This document shows, one piece after another, positions 6,817-16,168 of a stretch of DNA of 64,000 bases; the first letter of the stretch is position 1; each line of letters opens with the position of its first letter. The notes below the pieces were generated by a model. The model saw only the letters and a list, made by a program, of their open reading frames with translations. It did no database searches and was not told the DNA's origin. The position numbers were made by a program, and so were the translations under genes. Source of the stretch: Effusibacillus consociatus (lineage in GTDB: Bacteria > Bacillota > Bacilli > Tumebacillales > Effusibacillaceae). The stretch spans positions 248,001 through 312,000 of the forward strand of contig NZ_JBHSHC010000112.1 in NCBI RefSeq assembly GCF_042652925.1. Reading direction: 5' to 3'.

Positions 6817-7932
6817 ATGGAGGTTATCGGGAAAAACCATCCTTTTGCCGATATTTGGAAAAAGGTGCAAGCGGGAATTCGTCTGACTAAAGAAGACGGA
6901 TTGCGTTTAATGAAGTCGAACGATATTATTGCGCTGGGACATATGGCAAATTACGTCCGGGAGAAAAAACACGGCCACTATGTGTTTTTTAACACGAATC
7001 GTCATATCAACCCCACTAATATATGTCAAACGCTTTGCGCTTTTTGTGCATTCGGTGTTCGGATGAAAGATCCGAAAGCCTACACGATGTCCATGGAAGA
7101 GATTGAGCACCGGGCAGACATGGTTCCCTCCGGAGTCACAGAGATTCATATTGTCGGCGGGAACAATCCACAGTTGAAAATTGACTATTATGAAGAACTG
7201 CTGCGGCGGTTGAAAAAGAAATTGCCGCATGTTCACTTAAAAGCTTTTACTGCAGTCGAATTGGATCATTTCTCCCGCGTCAACAAAATGCCGGTAGACG
7301 AAATTCTCCGCCGGTTAATCGATGCCGGGCTGGATTCAATGCCGGGTGGCGGTGCGGAGATTTTTGCCGAGCAGCCCCGATCGATTATTGCCGACCATAA
7401 GACATCAGGCGAACGGTGGCTTGAGATCCATGAGATCGCACATAAGATGGGACTCCGGTCGAACTGCACAATGCTATACAACCATATTGAAACGGAAGAA
7501 GATCGAATCGATCACCTGATCGGTTTGCGCGACTTGCAGGATCGAACAGGAGGTTTCCAAACCTTCATTCCGCTTTCCTGGCATCCGGAGAATACCGAAT
7601 TGATCAAACAGTATCCGGATCTTAACTGGTCGACCGGATTTTTGGATTTGAAAGTCCTTGCGGTGGCCCGCCTCATGCTTGACAACATTGATCATATCAA
7701 AACCTATTGGATTCAAGTTGGAACCAAGATGGCACAGACGGCTCTTTGGTTCGGAGCGGATGACCTGGACGGAACCGTAGTGGAAGAAAAAATTTATCAC
7801 GCAGCGGGTGCGGAAACGGAACAGGAAATGGCGAAATCCGAACTGATTCGGTTGATTCGGGAAGCGGGCCGAATCCCTGTAGAGCGGGATACACTTTATA
7901 ATATCGTCAACACGGAGTTTGCAATTGCATGA
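6817..7932 (+). CDS. mqnE: Aminofutalosine synthase (radical SAM)
   Basis: 371-aa radical SAM enzyme that joins the adenosyl radical to 3-(1-carboxyvinyloxy)benzoate, giving 6-amino-6-deoxyfutalosine. The iron-sulfur motif CxxxCxxC is C70, C74, C77 (NICQTLCAFC). SMPGGGAEIF is conserved between MqnE and MqnC. Start at ATG 6817, seven bases after GGGAGGA; upstream in-frame codons overlap ubiX and lack a site. The 3' end overlaps mqnA by four bases. MqnE rather than MqnC is indicated by the NRHINPTN segment and by the second, different radical SAM gene downstream. Confidence 0.95.
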   Translation: MEVIGKNHPFADIWKKVQAGIRLTKEDGLRLMKSNDIIALGHMANYVREKKHGHYVFFNTNRHINPTNICQTLCAFCAFGVRMKDPKAYTMSMEEIEHRADMVPSGVTEIHIVGGNNPQLKIDYYEELLRRLKKKLPHVHLKAFTAVELDHFSRVNKMPVDEILRRLIDAGLDSMPGGGAEIFAEQPRSIIADHKTSGERWLEIHEIAHKMGLRSNCTMLYNHIETEEDRIDHLIGLRDLQDRTGGFQTFIPLSWHPENTELIKQYPDLNWSTGFLDLKVLAVARLMLDNIDHIKTYWIQVGTKMAQTALWFGADDLDGTVVEEKIYHAAGAETEQEMAKSELIRLIREAGRIPVERDTLYNIVNTEFAIA

Positions 7933-8765
7933 TGAACAAGCTGCGTGTCGGTCGGATCATTTACAGCAATGTTCTTCCCGTATACCACTTTATTGATGCA
8001 ACAGCGGAGTCAAACGGTATCGAGTTTGTACCTGCAGTTCCGGCTGAGTTAAACCGCATGCTGGCCAAGGGAGAGGTTGTGGCAGGACCCATTTCCGCTT
8101 TCTCATACGCGGAACATGCAGACGAATATTACGCACTGCATGATTTGTCCGTTTCCTCCCGCGGCCCGGTCGGATCCATTTTCTTATTTTCAAAACGGCC
8201 GATGGACGATTTGGATGGCCATAAAGTGGCTTTGACATCAACGTCAGCGACTTCGGTCAATTTGTTGAAAATTCTTCTTCACACCTATTGCAAGTCCAAT
8301 CCAATCTATTTAACACGCCCGCCGCATCTGGACGAGATGATGGAGGAGGCGGAAGCCGCTCTTTTGATCGGGGATGATGCCCTTTACTGGTCTTTGCAGG
8401 ATCATCCGTATCATGTATATGATCTCGGGGCGGAGTGGCATCGGCGGACAGGATGTTCCATGACATTCGCAATTTGGGCTGTCAGACGGGATTTTGTCCG
8501 GCAAGCGCCCGATCAAGCAAGACGGCTGCACCGTTTGCTTTTGGAAAGCAAGCAAAAAGGCCTCTCCAATATGAATGCAGTGATTTCGGAAGCGATTCGT
8601 TTAAACGGGCAGGATTACGGTTTTTGGAAATCTTATTTTGATAAATTAATTCATGACTTTGAAGGGGAACTAGTGGAAGGTGCTGAAACATATTTTCAAG
8701 AAGCCTATCAACTAGGACTTCTACCACGACCGGTCAAGGTAGAACTGTGGGGTGGCGAACAATGA
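7929..8765 (+). CDS. mqnA: Chorismate dehydratase
   Basis: Converts chorismate to 3-(1-carboxyvinyloxy)benzoate, the first committed step of the futalosine route. The 278-aa protein has the periplasmic-binding-protein-like fold of the MqnA/MqnD family: GRIIYSNVLPVYHF at the N-terminus, GPISAFSYAEHADEY near residue 60, and SRGPVGSIFLFSK and ALTSTSATSVNLLK in the middle. Start ATG 7929 (ATG 7932 equally possible) overlaps the mqnE stop. Chorismate comes from aroC/aroB/aroA of this same window. Confidence 0.94.
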   Translation: MMNKLRVGRIIYSNVLPVYHFIDATAESNGIEFVPAVPAELNRMLAKGEVVAGPISAFSYAEHADEYYALHDLSVSSRGPVGSIFLFSKRPMDDLDGHKVALTSTSATSVNLLKILLHTYCKSNPIYLTRPPHLDEMMEEAEAALLIGDDALYWSLQDHPYHVYDLGAEWHRRTGCSMTFAIWAVRRDFVRQAPDQARRLHRLLLESKQKGLSNMNAVISEAIRLNGQDYGFWKSYFDKLIHDFEGELVEGAETYFQEAYQLGLLPRPVKVELWGGEQ

Positions 8766-9853
8766 GTATTGCAAACACCAATAGAAAAGTGGATTCAGTC
8801 CTTGATAAAGCGTTATCTGGAGAACGATTGACACTGGAAGACGGGCTTGTGTTGTACGAATCGAATGATTTGATCAAATTGGGGTCGGCAGCCAAGCAGG
8901 TTATGCAGCGGTTCCATCCGGAAAACATTGTGACATTTACGGTAAACCGAAACGTAAACTACACAAATGTTTGCGATACGTACTGCCGTTTTTGCGCGTT
9001 TTACCGTCCGGAAGGGCATCCGGAAGCTTACGTTCTGCCTGATGAAGTGATTCTCGAAAAGATCCGGGAAACAGTGGAGATCGGCGGAGATGAATCGGAG
9101 ATTCTGATGCAGGGCGGGACTCATCCCGGACTGCCGTTTTCCTATTACACCGATCTTTTGCGCAAAATTAAATCTCGTTATAACGTAATCATGCATTCTT
9201 TCTCGGCGGCCGAGATCTGGAAGATGGTTGAAGTATCCGGGCTGTCCCTGGAAGAAGTGATCCGGCAGCTGAAAGAAGCGGGACTTGATTCAATCCCCGG
9301 TGGTGGGGCGGAGATTCTGGATGACCGAACTCGCATGAAAATCTCCAGGCTAAAAGAATCCTGGGTGAAATGGATGGAAGTCCATGATACTGCTCACCGG
9401 CTGGGAATGAACACCACGGCCACCATGGTGATCGGATTTGGCGAAAGCCATGAAGAGCGGATTTTGCATATGCTCCGAGTTCGTGATCAACAAGATAAAA
9501 CAGGCGGGTTTACCGCGTTTATTTCATGGACGTACCAACCGGATAATACGGCTCTGAAAGGAACCCGTGCAACCGCGGTGGAATATTTGAAAAACGTGGC
9601 GATTTCCCGTTTAATGATTGACAATGTTAAAAACTTCCAATCATCGTGGGTAACGATGGGCCCCAAGATCGGTCAAGCCGCTCTCGAATTCGGGTGCAAC
9701 GACATGGGCTCGACCATGATTGAGGAAAATGTGGTGAGTGCAGCCGGGGCCACTCATATGATGAACAAGCAGGAGTTAATCCGTTTGATTCGCGATGCCG
9801 GGCGTACTCCCGCTCGCCGCAACACATACTACAAGATTCTCGAAACTTATTGA
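8762..9853 (+). CDS. mqnC: Cyclic dehypoxanthine futalosine synthase (radical SAM)
   Basis: 363-aa radical SAM cyclase that turns dehypoxanthine futalosine into its cyclic, spiro form. CxxxCxxC is C71, C75, C78 (NVCDTYCRFC); the RPEGHPEAYVL and ILMQGGTHPGLP segments are typical of MqnC. The ATG at 8762 overlaps the mqnA stop (ATGA), and the few in-frame codons further upstream lie in mqnA. The intermediate hydrolysis enzyme MqnB and the downstream MqnD are not in this window and must be elsewhere. Confidence 0.95.
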   Translation: MSIANTNRKVDSVLDKALSGERLTLEDGLVLYESNDLIKLGSAAKQVMQRFHPENIVTFTVNRNVNYTNVCDTYCRFCAFYRPEGHPEAYVLPDEVILEKIRETVEIGGDESEILMQGGTHPGLPFSYYTDLLRKIKSRYNVIMHSFSAAEIWKMVEVSGLSLEEVIRQLKEAGLDSIPGGGAEILDDRTRMKISRLKESWVKWMEVHDTAHRLGMNTTATMVIGFGESHEERILHMLRVRDQQDKTGGFTAFISWTYQPDNTALKGTRATAVEYLKNVAISRLMIDNVKNFQSSWVTMGPKIGQAALEFGCNDMGSTMIEENVVSAAGATHMMNKQELIRLIRDAGRTPARRNTYYKILETY

Positions 9854-9881
9854 TTGTGTGACAGGATAAGGTGGAGCCTAA

Positions 9882-10847
9882 ATGAAGTTGATGGACATCT
9901 ATTTTCATCTCAAATCCGATCTCGATTATGTTGAGAAATGGTTGGATAAAGAGGTGCGGTCAAAACAAAAAGACTTGCAGAATGCTGCATCACATCTGTT
10001 GAAAGCGGGCGGGAAGCGGATGCGCCCCGTTTTCGTGCTGCTCAGCGGCCAATTTGGCGATTATGACCGGGAAAAATTGGCCCGGGTTGCCGTCTCTCTC
10101 GAATTGATTCATATGGCCTCACTGGTACACGACGATGTGATTGATGAAGCGACTACACGCCGTGGAATTCCCACGGTTCGTTCCGAGTACGGGAATCGTA
10201 TGGCCATGTACACGGGGGATTTTATTTTTGCCCGGGCACTGATGTTATTGTCCGAGATACCGAATGCGAAAATCCATCAACTTTTATCCAAGTCCATCGT
10301 TCGATTGTGTGAAGGGGAAATTGAACAGATCCGCGATTTTTTCCGTCTAAACCAAACCTTTCGAAATTATTTGCGAAGAATTGAACGGAAGACAGCGATT
10401 CTGATTGAGGTATCCTGCAAGTTGGGAGCGCTTACATCGCAATCGGACCCGCTTCATGTCAGGGCTTTAGGCAGATTTGGTCACTTTTTGGGGATGGCCT
10501 TTCAGATTGTCGACGACATTTTGGATTTCACCTCAACCGAAGAAAAACTCGGAAAACCGGTTGGTGCGGACTTAATGCAGGGGAATATCACCCTTCCTGT
10601 TTTGTATGCGCTTCACTGTACCCCGGCGGGAGAAACTTTGCGGCGACTTATCCATCCAAACATGTCCCGAACCGAAGCTGACGAAGCGATTTCCCTTGTG
10701 AAAGCTTCCGGGGGGCTTGAATATGCAAAGAAGATCGCGGATCTCTATTTGGGAAAGTGTTTGCATCAATTGTCTCTTCTGCCTAAGGGACGAGCGCGTG
10801 ACTCGTTGGAAGCGATTGCCTTGTTTACAACTGCTCGTGAATATTAA
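9882..10847 (+). CDS. hepT: Heptaprenyl diphosphate synthase component 2
   Basis: Catalytic subunit (321 aa) that works with HepS. Trans-prenyltransferase signature: first Asp-rich motif DDVID (D84, D85, D88) after LIHMASLVH, and the second motif DDILD in AFQIVDDILDFT. KAGGKRMRP binds isopentenyl diphosphate. It ends the menaquinone operon. In B. subtilis hepT directly follows menG; here five futalosine-type genes lie between. Confidence 0.95.
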   Translation: MKLMDIYFHLKSDLDYVEKWLDKEVRSKQKDLQNAASHLLKAGGKRMRPVFVLLSGQFGDYDREKLARVAVSLELIHMASLVHDDVIDEATTRRGIPTVRSEYGNRMAMYTGDFIFARALMLLSEIPNAKIHQLLSKSIVRLCEGEIEQIRDFFRLNQTFRNYLRRIERKTAILIEVSCKLGALTSQSDPLHVRALGRFGHFLGMAFQIVDDILDFTSTEEKLGKPVGADLMQGNITLPVLYALHCTPAGETLRRLIHPNMSRTEADEAISLVKASGGLEYAKKIADLYLGKCLHQLSLLPKGRARDSLEAIALFTTAREY

Positions 10848-10851
10848 ACGC

Positions 10852-10881
10852 TTGCAGACATACTGGCTTATTAGGTAAAAT
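10852..10881 (+). promoter_or_regulatory. SigA-type promoter of ndk
   Basis: TTGCAG (10852-10857), an 18-nt spacer and TAAAAT (10876-10881), about 100 nt before ndk. No terminator is visible after hepT, so read-through is also possible. Confidence 0.5.
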
Positions 10882-10982
10882 TATCAAGGTTGCTTTTATA
10901 TGCGCCTCCGCCGAAGTATTCGGAATTTGCCGCAAAGCATTACGTTACTCTGGTGGGTACAACTTTTTGGGAGTGTGTGTAG

Positions 10983-11423
10983 ATGGAACGTACTTTTCTG
11001 ATGATTAAACCGGATGGAGTTCAACGTGGGCTTATCGGTCAAATCATGACCCGTTTTGAAAAAAAAGGTTTCAAACTGGTGAACGCCAAGTTGATGACCG
11101 TGTCCCGTGAACTGGCTGAAAAACATTACGACGAATTGAAGGAAAAGCCGTTCTTTGGTGAACTGGTAGACTTCATTACTTCCGGTCCGGTCTTTGCAAT
11201 GATTTGGGAAGGCAACAACGTGATCAGCGTTGCTCGTGCGATGATGGGCAAGACCAACCCGGCAGATGCAGCTCCTGGAACCATTCGTGCAGACTTCGCA
11301 GTTTCGGTAGGCATGAACGTGATTCACGGTTCGGACTCTCCGGAAAATGCACAGCGTGAAATCGACTTGTGGTTTAACGGAGAAGCGATTTCATACGATA
11401 AAACAATTGCAAAGTGGCTGTAA
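10983..11423 (+). CDS. ndk: Nucleoside diphosphate kinase
   Basis: 146-aa Ndk that transfers the gamma phosphate from ATP to nucleoside diphosphates through a phosphohistidine, here H115 in VIHGSDSPENA. The N-terminal RTFLMIKPDGVQRG and MMGKTNP segments are diagnostic. Start at ATG 10983 after GGGAGTG. Followed by a strong terminator. Same position, between hepT and cheR, as in B. subtilis. Confidence 0.98.
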   Translation: MERTFLMIKPDGVQRGLIGQIMTRFEKKGFKLVNAKLMTVSRELAEKHYDELKEKPFFGELVDFITSGPVFAMIWEGNNVISVARAMMGKTNPADAAPGTIRADFAVSVGMNVIHGSDSPENAQREIDLWFNGEAISYDKTIAKWL

Positions 11424-11430
11424 ATACATA

Positions 11431-11458
11431 AAGACCCTGCAACCAGGCAGGGTCTTTT
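11431..11458 (+). terminator. Terminator after ndk
   Basis: AAGACCCTGC (11431-11440) pairs with the mirrored GCAGGGTCTT around a five-base loop, followed by a short T run; eight bases after the stop. Confidence 0.85.
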
Positions 11459-11575
11459 CATGTGCGCTTGGCAGCGCACCATGCTGCGTTTTCATGGAAA
11501 AACGAAGGAATTATTCTCTTTTGATCGAATATTGTAGAAAGACGTAGAAACTTGCAGGAATAGTGAGGTGCCCGA

Positions 11576-12355
11576 ATGGCAGTTCATGACTTTGACTTGT
11601 TTATGGACAAGGTATTCAAGAAAACAGGAATCGATCTCACGAAATATAAACGTCCACAAATGGAACGACGTTTGACCGCTTTGCGGGACAAGCACGGCTA
11701 TAAAGACTTTCTTGCCTACTTTCAAGCGATTGATGCCAACCAGGATTTGTATGATGAGTTTTTGGATCGGATGACGATCAACGTGTCCGAGTTCTTTCGA
11801 AATGCGAATCGTTGGCAAGTCGTCATGAATCGAATCATTCCCGAATTATTAAAAAGCAGAACCAAGCTGAAAATCTGGTCGGCTGCTTGTTCAACGGGTG
11901 AGGAGCCTTATACGATGGCGCTGATTCTCTCCAAATATCTGCCGATGTCCGAGATCGAGGTGCTGGCAACGGATATCGACCAAAACGCAATCGATCGGGC
12001 AAAACAAGGAGTGTACCACGCGAGGTCTTTAGAGGCTGTTCCGAAAGATTTGCGGCAAAAGCACTTTACGTCAACCGGCACCGGCATGTATCAGATCTCG
12101 AATGAGATCAAGCGCTGCGTGAAGTTTAAAAAACAAAATTTGCTGCAGGATCCTTTTGAGAAAGAGTTTGATCTGATCGCTTGCCGGAATGTAATTATCT
12201 ACTTTACGGAAGAAGCGAAGAATCATCTCTATCACAAGTTTTCGTCCGCCCTTCGAAAGGGCGGGATCTTGTTTGTCGGTTCGACAGAACAGATCTTTAA
12301 TCCGCAAAGTTACAGTTTTCACCCGTACGATACTTTTTTTTACCAAAAAATGTAG
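11576..12355 (+). CDS. cheR: Chemotaxis protein methyltransferase CheR
   Basis: 259-aa methyltransferase that transfers methyl groups from SAM to glutamates of chemoreceptors. An N-terminal helical CheR domain (KRPQMERRLTALR, MTINVSEFFRN) precedes a Rossmann domain with IWSAACSTGEEPYTMA (motif I) and ACRNVIIYFTEEAKN. ATG 11576 follows a GTGAGGTG motif. Its place between ndk and the aro genes matches B. subtilis; the chemotaxis operon itself is not here. Confidence 0.95.
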   Translation: MAVHDFDLFMDKVFKKTGIDLTKYKRPQMERRLTALRDKHGYKDFLAYFQAIDANQDLYDEFLDRMTINVSEFFRNANRWQVVMNRIIPELLKSRTKLKIWSAACSTGEEPYTMALILSKYLPMSEIEVLATDIDQNAIDRAKQGVYHARSLEAVPKDLRQKHFTSTGTGMYQISNEIKRCVKFKKQNLLQDPFEKEFDLIACRNVIIYFTEEAKNHLYHKFSSALRKGGILFVGSTEQIFNPQSYSFHPYDTFFYQKM

Positions 12356-12390
12356 GTGAGACTATCAAAATAATTCCTACTATCAAACTC

Positions 12391-12418
12391 TTGTAAAAGT
12401 TGAGTATTTGTGTATTCT
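12391..12418 (+). promoter_or_regulatory. Possible promoter of ppc
   Basis: TTGTAA (12391-12396), a 16-nt spacer and TATTCT (12413-12418), 58 nt before the ppc start. A moderate SigA match. Confidence 0.4.
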
Positions 12419-12475
12419 TAATAAAAAGCATAAGAAAGAAAAAGAGAACAAAAAGAGCAATAAGGAGTGAGAGGG

Positions 12476-15205
12476 ATGAACAGCGAGGGGGCTTTGCGGA
12501 GAGATGTCCGGATTCTTGGCGATCTATTGGGAAATGTTCTTATCTCTCAGTGTGGAGAAGAGGTTTTTCAATCGGTCGAGGAGATCCGGGCGGCCGCCAA
12601 AGAATTGCGTGCAGACGGTACAGTGGAAAGCCGGAAAATGTTTTTGGAAAAAATCAGACAGATCCCAAAAGAACACCGGACTCATGTGATTAAAGCTTTT
12701 GCACTTTATTTTCAATTGGTAAATATTGCGGAACAAAATCATAGAATCCGGAGAAAGCGGGAATATGAGCGTTCCTCAGGTTCTGCTCCGCAGAGAGGAT
12801 CTTTGCGGAGTGCTGTCTTGCAAATGAAGGAACATGGAGTTCAAGCGGACGAGATGCAAAATCTGATGCACGAACTCGGTGTGGAGCTGTTTTTGACAGC
12901 TCATCCGACGGAAGCGCTGCGCCGAACGGTTCTTGATAAGCATAATCATATAGCCGCCATCCTTGAGAAATTTGATGATCCTCTGCTGAGTGATCGTGAA
13001 ATTCAACAGCTTGAGCGGAAACTGAAAGCTGAAATCATGGGATTGTGGCAAACCAGCCCTGTTCGCAAGGAACGAATCACCGTGTTGGATGAGGTTCGCA
13101 ACGGGTTGTATTTTCTTGATGAAATCCTGTTTGACGTACTGCCGGTGATTCACCTTGAAATGGAGGAACAGTTAAAAGTCGTGTACCCGGAAAGAAACTG
13201 GGAGGTTCCAAGCTTTTTGCGGTTCGGTTCCTGGATGGGAGGCGACCGTGACGGGAATCCAAATGTTACGGCTGATTTGACGTTCCAAACGCTGCTGCTT
13301 CATTTTGATCTGGCTTTGCGTAAGTATCAGGAGCGCATCCAAAGTCTTGGTGTCGATCTGAGTCAGTCTTACGGAGTCACTGGAGCAAGCCGCGATTTGA
13401 TCAATTCTCTGCAGGTTGATCTCATTCCGGATGAGCCTTACAGAGAAAAGATCAAGCAGATTCAAAAGCGGTTGGAGGGAACAAGGGAACGGTACCACGG
13501 TTCCGAGACCACCGAAACCTATTATAATGGACCGAAAGAGTTCCTGGCGGATATTCGATTAATTGAAAAGTCGCTGATCGAAAATAAAGCGGGAGAAATT
13601 GCGGAGGTTAAGGTTCGACCTTTAATTCGCCAAATTGAGCTGTTCGGTTTCCACATGGCGACACTCGACATCCGTCAGCACAGTGAGGTTCATGAAAATA
13701 CAATTGATGAGCTGCTTGCTCTGGCAAAGATCGGTCCCTACAAGTCGCTTGGTGAAGAAGAGAAAATCAAACTTCTGACCGATTTGCTGCAGGATCCGAG
13801 ACCGCTTGTCAGTCCGTTTGTGAAACTTTCGGAGAGCTCACAGGAAACATTAAATGTGTTTCACACCATTCGCAAAGGGCAAACACTGTTTGGAGAAGAT
13901 TGCATTCAAAACTATTTGATCTCTCTGTCACAAGGGGTCAGCGATCTGCTGGAAGTGCTTCTTCTGTCCAAAGAAGCCGGGTTGTTTGCGTGGGAGGCGG
14001 ATGGATCGGCTACCAGCCGGCTCAATATTGTACCGTTATTTGAAACGATCGGAGATCTTCGTGCCGCACCTGCAATCGTGGATCAATTATTTGCCAACCC
14101 TGTGTATCGAAAGCATTTGCAGGAACGCGGAAATCTCCAGGAAATTATGCTTGGATATTCGGACAGCAACAAGGACGGGGGCTATCTGACTGCAAACTGG
14201 GAGCTGTATAAGTCACAAAAAGCAATCTTTGAAGTGGCAAGCAAACACGAAGTCCGGCTCAAATTCTTCCATGGCCGCGGCGGGGCACTTGGCCGCGGGG
14301 GCGGTCCGGTCGAACGAAGCATTCTGGCACAACCGCCTGAAGCGCTGCATGGCAAAGTGAAAATTACCGAGCAGGGCGAGGTCATTTCCCAACGGTACAG
14401 TCACCCCGAAATTGCAAAACGATCGTTGGAATCGGCGGTTTCTGCCGTTCTTGTCGGCTCCATGAATGTGCAGACCGAGCACATGAAAGATACGGAACGG
14501 AAATGGTCGGAAATCCTCGAGCGGTTGTCGCAGGATTCATTTGCAACTTATCAGGAGTTTATTTACAAGAACGAAGATTTTCTGCCTTACTTCCATCAGG
14601 CGACACCGATCGATGAGCTGGCGGAGTTAAATATCGGATCCCGTCCGGCAAAACGCAAGAATTCCCCGCGTATTCAAGATTTACGGGCGATTCCTTGGGT
14701 ATTCTCCTGGACGCAGAACCGTCATCTGCTGCCCGCATGGTTTGGGTTCGGAACCTCAATTGAGAATTATATCAAGTCAAACCCGGAGTCCCGCTCGGAG
14801 TTCAACCGGATGTACCGGAAATGGCCGTTTTTTAAAACGTTGATTGACAACATCCAGATGGCTTTATCCAAAGCGGACATGCTGATCGCTGTAGAATATG
14901 CCAACCTGGTCGGAGAAAAGGATCTGGCTAACCGGGTATTTTCAAGGGTTCTGGACGAATATGAACGAACCAAAAATATGGTGCTGCTGATCACCCAAGA
15001 GAACGAAATTCTTGCGAACAGTCCTGTCATCCGGGAGTCGATCCGATTACGCAATCCGTATGTCGATCCGTTGTCGTATTTCCAAGTGCTGCTGCTGAAG
15101 GAATTGCGAATCCGAAAAGCGGAAAATCAGGATTTCAACGAGGATCTTCAAGATGTATTGCTGACCATTAACGGGATTGCTTCAGGGTTGCGGAATACGG
15201 GCTGA
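12476..15205 (+). CDS. ppc: Phosphoenolpyruvate carboxylase
   Basis: 909-aa anaplerotic enzyme that adds bicarbonate to PEP to give oxaloacetate. Start at ATG 12476, eight bases after AAGGAG. Motifs in order: LTAHPTEALRRTVL with the catalytic His, GSWMGGDRDGNPNVT, ATLDIRQHSEVHE, GYSDSNKDGGYLTANW, FFHGRGGALGRGGGP, AIPWVFSWTQNRHLLPAW, and the C-terminal LLTINGIASGLRNTG. All catalytic segments are intact and the length is normal for the bacterial enzyme. It appears monocistronic and separates cheR from the aro genes, unlike B. subtilis, which lacks ppc. Confidence 0.98.
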   Translation: MNSEGALRRDVRILGDLLGNVLISQCGEEVFQSVEEIRAAAKELRADGTVESRKMFLEKIRQIPKEHRTHVIKAFALYFQLVNIAEQNHRIRRKREYERSSGSAPQRGSLRSAVLQMKEHGVQADEMQNLMHELGVELFLTAHPTEALRRTVLDKHNHIAAILEKFDDPLLSDREIQQLERKLKAEIMGLWQTSPVRKERITVLDEVRNGLYFLDEILFDVLPVIHLEMEEQLKVVYPERNWEVPSFLRFGSWMGGDRDGNPNVTADLTFQTLLLHFDLALRKYQERIQSLGVDLSQSYGVTGASRDLINSLQVDLIPDEPYREKIKQIQKRLEGTRERYHGSETTETYYNGPKEFLADIRLIEKSLIENKAGEIAEVKVRPLIRQIELFGFHMATLDIRQHSEVHENTIDELLALAKIGPYKSLGEEEKIKLLTDLLQDPRPLVSPFVKLSESSQETLNVFHTIRKGQTLFGEDCIQNYLISLSQGVSDLLEVLLLSKEAGLFAWEADGSATSRLNIVPLFETIGDLRAAPAIVDQLFANPVYRKHLQERGNLQEIMLGYSDSNKDGGYLTANWELYKSQKAIFEVASKHEVRLKFFHGRGGALGRGGGPVERSILAQPPEALHGKVKITEQGEVISQRYSHPEIAKRSLESAVSAVLVGSMNVQTEHMKDTERKWSEILERLSQDSFATYQEFIYKNEDFLPYFHQATPIDELAELNIGSRPAKRKNSPRIQDLRAIPWVFSWTQNRHLLPAWFGFGTSIENYIKSNPESRSEFNRMYRKWPFFKTLIDNIQMALSKADMLIAVEYANLVGEKDLANRVFSRVLDEYERTKNMVLLITQENEILANSPVIRESIRLRNPYVDPLSYFQVLLLKELRIRKAENQDFNEDLQDVLLTINGIASGLRNTG

Positions 15206-15353
15206 TGCTTGTTAAGTGAACCCATTTTACGCATACTAAGCCTTCAGATACAGTAACGCGTCCAGTAGGGATCTGCCATTGAACTCCAATCACATCCAGT
15301 GAGCCGGGTTGTCAAGGCGGGTCCGTTGGGTGCGGTGTCTGGAGGCTGATTTC

Positions 15354-15713
15354 ATGAAGTTGAAACCTGTATCTCCACAAATCGAATCATTGTGGAACCA
15401 ACTTGCAAACCTTTCGCTGCATGAGCTTTATTTGCTGAGGGCTCAATATTCATGCGAACAGGGAATGCTGGGAAATATTCCGCTTATGGCGTCGACTGTT
15501 CCGCTGGTTTTTTTAATCTTTGGCGGTCATGTTTCCAAATATTTGCCCAGTCATAATTTTTTGTGGATTGTAGTGATGGTGCTTTCCGTGATCGTGATTG
15601 TCTGGGCGTTGACCTATCATTTTCGATTGAAAGGAAGCACAGCCTGCTGTATTTATCTGGTGGATTTGGCAATTCGGCAAAAAGAAAGGAATCAGGGGAG
15701 GGATTCACCGTGA
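15354..15713 (+). CDS. Two-helix membrane protein (119 aa), hypothetical
   Basis: ATG 15354 follows CTGGAGG by seven bases; 15 upstream in-frame codons lack such a site. The first 45 residues are soluble and helical (SPQIESLWNQLANLSLHELYLLRAQY), then two transmembrane helices (about 52-66 and 74-92) and a short basic tail. Its stop overlaps the GTG of the OsmC gene (GTGA), the first of several overlaps in a four-gene operon. No family recognised. Confidence 0.65.
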   Translation: MKLKPVSPQIESLWNQLANLSLHELYLLRAQYSCEQGMLGNIPLMASTVPLVFLIFGGHVSKYLPSHNFLWIVVMVLSVIVIVWALTYHFRLKGSTACCIYLVDLAIRQKERNQGRDSP

Positions 15714-16168
15714 AAGTGAATGTGAACTGGCATGGAAAAAGACGCTTTGAAGCAAAAGGCGACTCCAATCATCCTGTTGTGATGGATGCAAAACCTGACA
15801 TCGGGGGCGAAAATCAAGGAGCGCGTCCTATGGAGCTGCTTTTAATGGGGCTTGGCGGCTGCACCGGAATTGATGTCGTCATGATCTTGGAAAAAATGCG
15901 TCTGACGGTAGAGGAATTGTCGATTGAAATTGATGGCACACGGCGTGAAGAACTCCCGCAAAAATTCACCGAAATACATATGAAATATGTACTGAAGGGG
16001 CCGGACTTGACCCGGGATAAGGTGGAACGGGCCATTCGCCTCTCCGAAGAGAAATACTGTTCGGCATCCGCCTCCTTCAATGCGAGAATTCATGCTTCTT
16101 TTGAATTGAACGGTGTCACCTATGAAATGAGAGAAAGGGTGGGGGAGAATGAAGATCCGCTGCAATGA
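15710..16168 (+). CDS. OsmC-family protein
   Basis: 152 aa. Members are small thiol-dependent peroxidases or structural relatives acting on organic hydroperoxides. The OsmC fold is seen in RPMELLLMGLGGCTGIDVV, with the first conserved Cys in GGC, and in EEKYCSASASF with the second, matching the two redox cysteines. GTG start 15710 after GGGAGGG overlaps the previous gene. It is closer to the YhfA/YqhL-like OsmC group (short form) than to Ohr, judging from the DAKPDIGGENQGARPMEL opening; substrate unknown. Confidence 0.9.
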   Translation: MKVNVNWHGKRRFEAKGDSNHPVVMDAKPDIGGENQGARPMELLLMGLGGCTGIDVVMILEKMRLTVEELSIEIDGTRREELPQKFTEIHMKYVLKGPDLTRDKVERAIRLSEEKYCSASASFNARIHASFELNGVTYEMRERVGENEDPLQ

